Below are positions 34,843 to 34,866 of a DNA stretch of 34,866 nucleotides, piece by piece (position 1 is the first letter of the stretch; every line of letters starts with the position of its first letter). Source of the DNA: Nitrospirota bacterium (GTDB lineage: Bacteria > Nitrospirota > Thermodesulfovibrionia > Thermodesulfovibrionales > SM23-35); NCBI GenBank assembly GCA_014859105.1, contig JACUUX010000026.1, positions 1 through 34,866 on the forward strand, in the 5' to 3' direction. Under the pieces are notes generated by a model. The model worked only from the letters and a program-made list of their open reading frames with translations, did not search any database and was not told the origin of the DNA. A program made the translations under genes and the position numbers.

Positions 34843-34866
34843 ACTTCACCTCCTCTCATTATTGTT

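Overview
The window is a 34.9-kb stretch of a bacterial chromosome, AT-rich by eye, with mostly housekeeping genes in short operons and a few accessory pockets. The gene content is an orphan VorB-type 2-oxoacid:ferredoxin oxidoreductase subunit, a Re-type citrate synthase relative, NAD-type isocitrate and malate dehydrogenases, long-form HisG, PilZ, DUF2934 and YHS proteins. This suggests an anaerobic or microaerophilic Gram-negative-type bacterium, perhaps Nitrospirota or a deltaproteobacterial-type lineage. That assignment is inference; no rRNA is present.

Layout. 1-3.2 kb: str operon on the minus strand (rpsL-rpsG-fusA-tuf, tuf cut by the edge) behind a strong promoter. 3.2-8.7 kb: orphan vorB, a HAD-family nucleotidase, a cupin plus an unrecognised TraB-like protein, a TIGR01777 epimerase and a PflX-like radical SAM protein. 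9-14.2 kb: tldD-tldE, converging with pncC-ligA; PncC can recycle the NMN that LigA releases. 14.2-17 kb: a gene-poor accessory stretch. It holds a candidate structured RNA with its own promoter and intrinsic terminator, a 48-residue Cys-rich ORF, a CRP-type site before a small membrane protein, a PilZ protein, a decayed DUF6933-like ORF, the mntA-hepT toxin-antitoxin pair and tRNA-Pro(TGG). 17-22 kb: TPR lipoprotein, mfd and hisG. 22-24.8 kb: a second accessory pocket ending in the C-terminal remnant of a tyrosine integrase, seven bases or so from the 3' end of tRNA-Val(GAC). 24.8-30.2 kb: ndk, mdh, a CNNM/CorC-type membrane protein, NAD-isocitrate dehydrogenase and the Re-citrate synthase candidate. 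30.4-33.5 kb: fabG-acpP-fabF-rnc. 33.6-34.9 kb: a YHS mini-protein, a secreted six-Cys protein and a Met/Gly-rich exported protein.

Most notable observations: fabG has no ATG, GTG or TTG that could start it, and a perfectly placed Shine-Dalgarno points to an ATA codon; an undescribed RNA candidate lies at about 14650-14761; a family of hairpin repeats shows compensatory stem changes; the integrase scar sits at tRNA-Val; and citrate synthase, isocitrate dehydrogenase and malate dehydrogenase genes are clustered. I did not see one clearly new multi-gene defence or biosynthetic system; the best candidates for novelty are the RNA locus and the small-protein genes around it.
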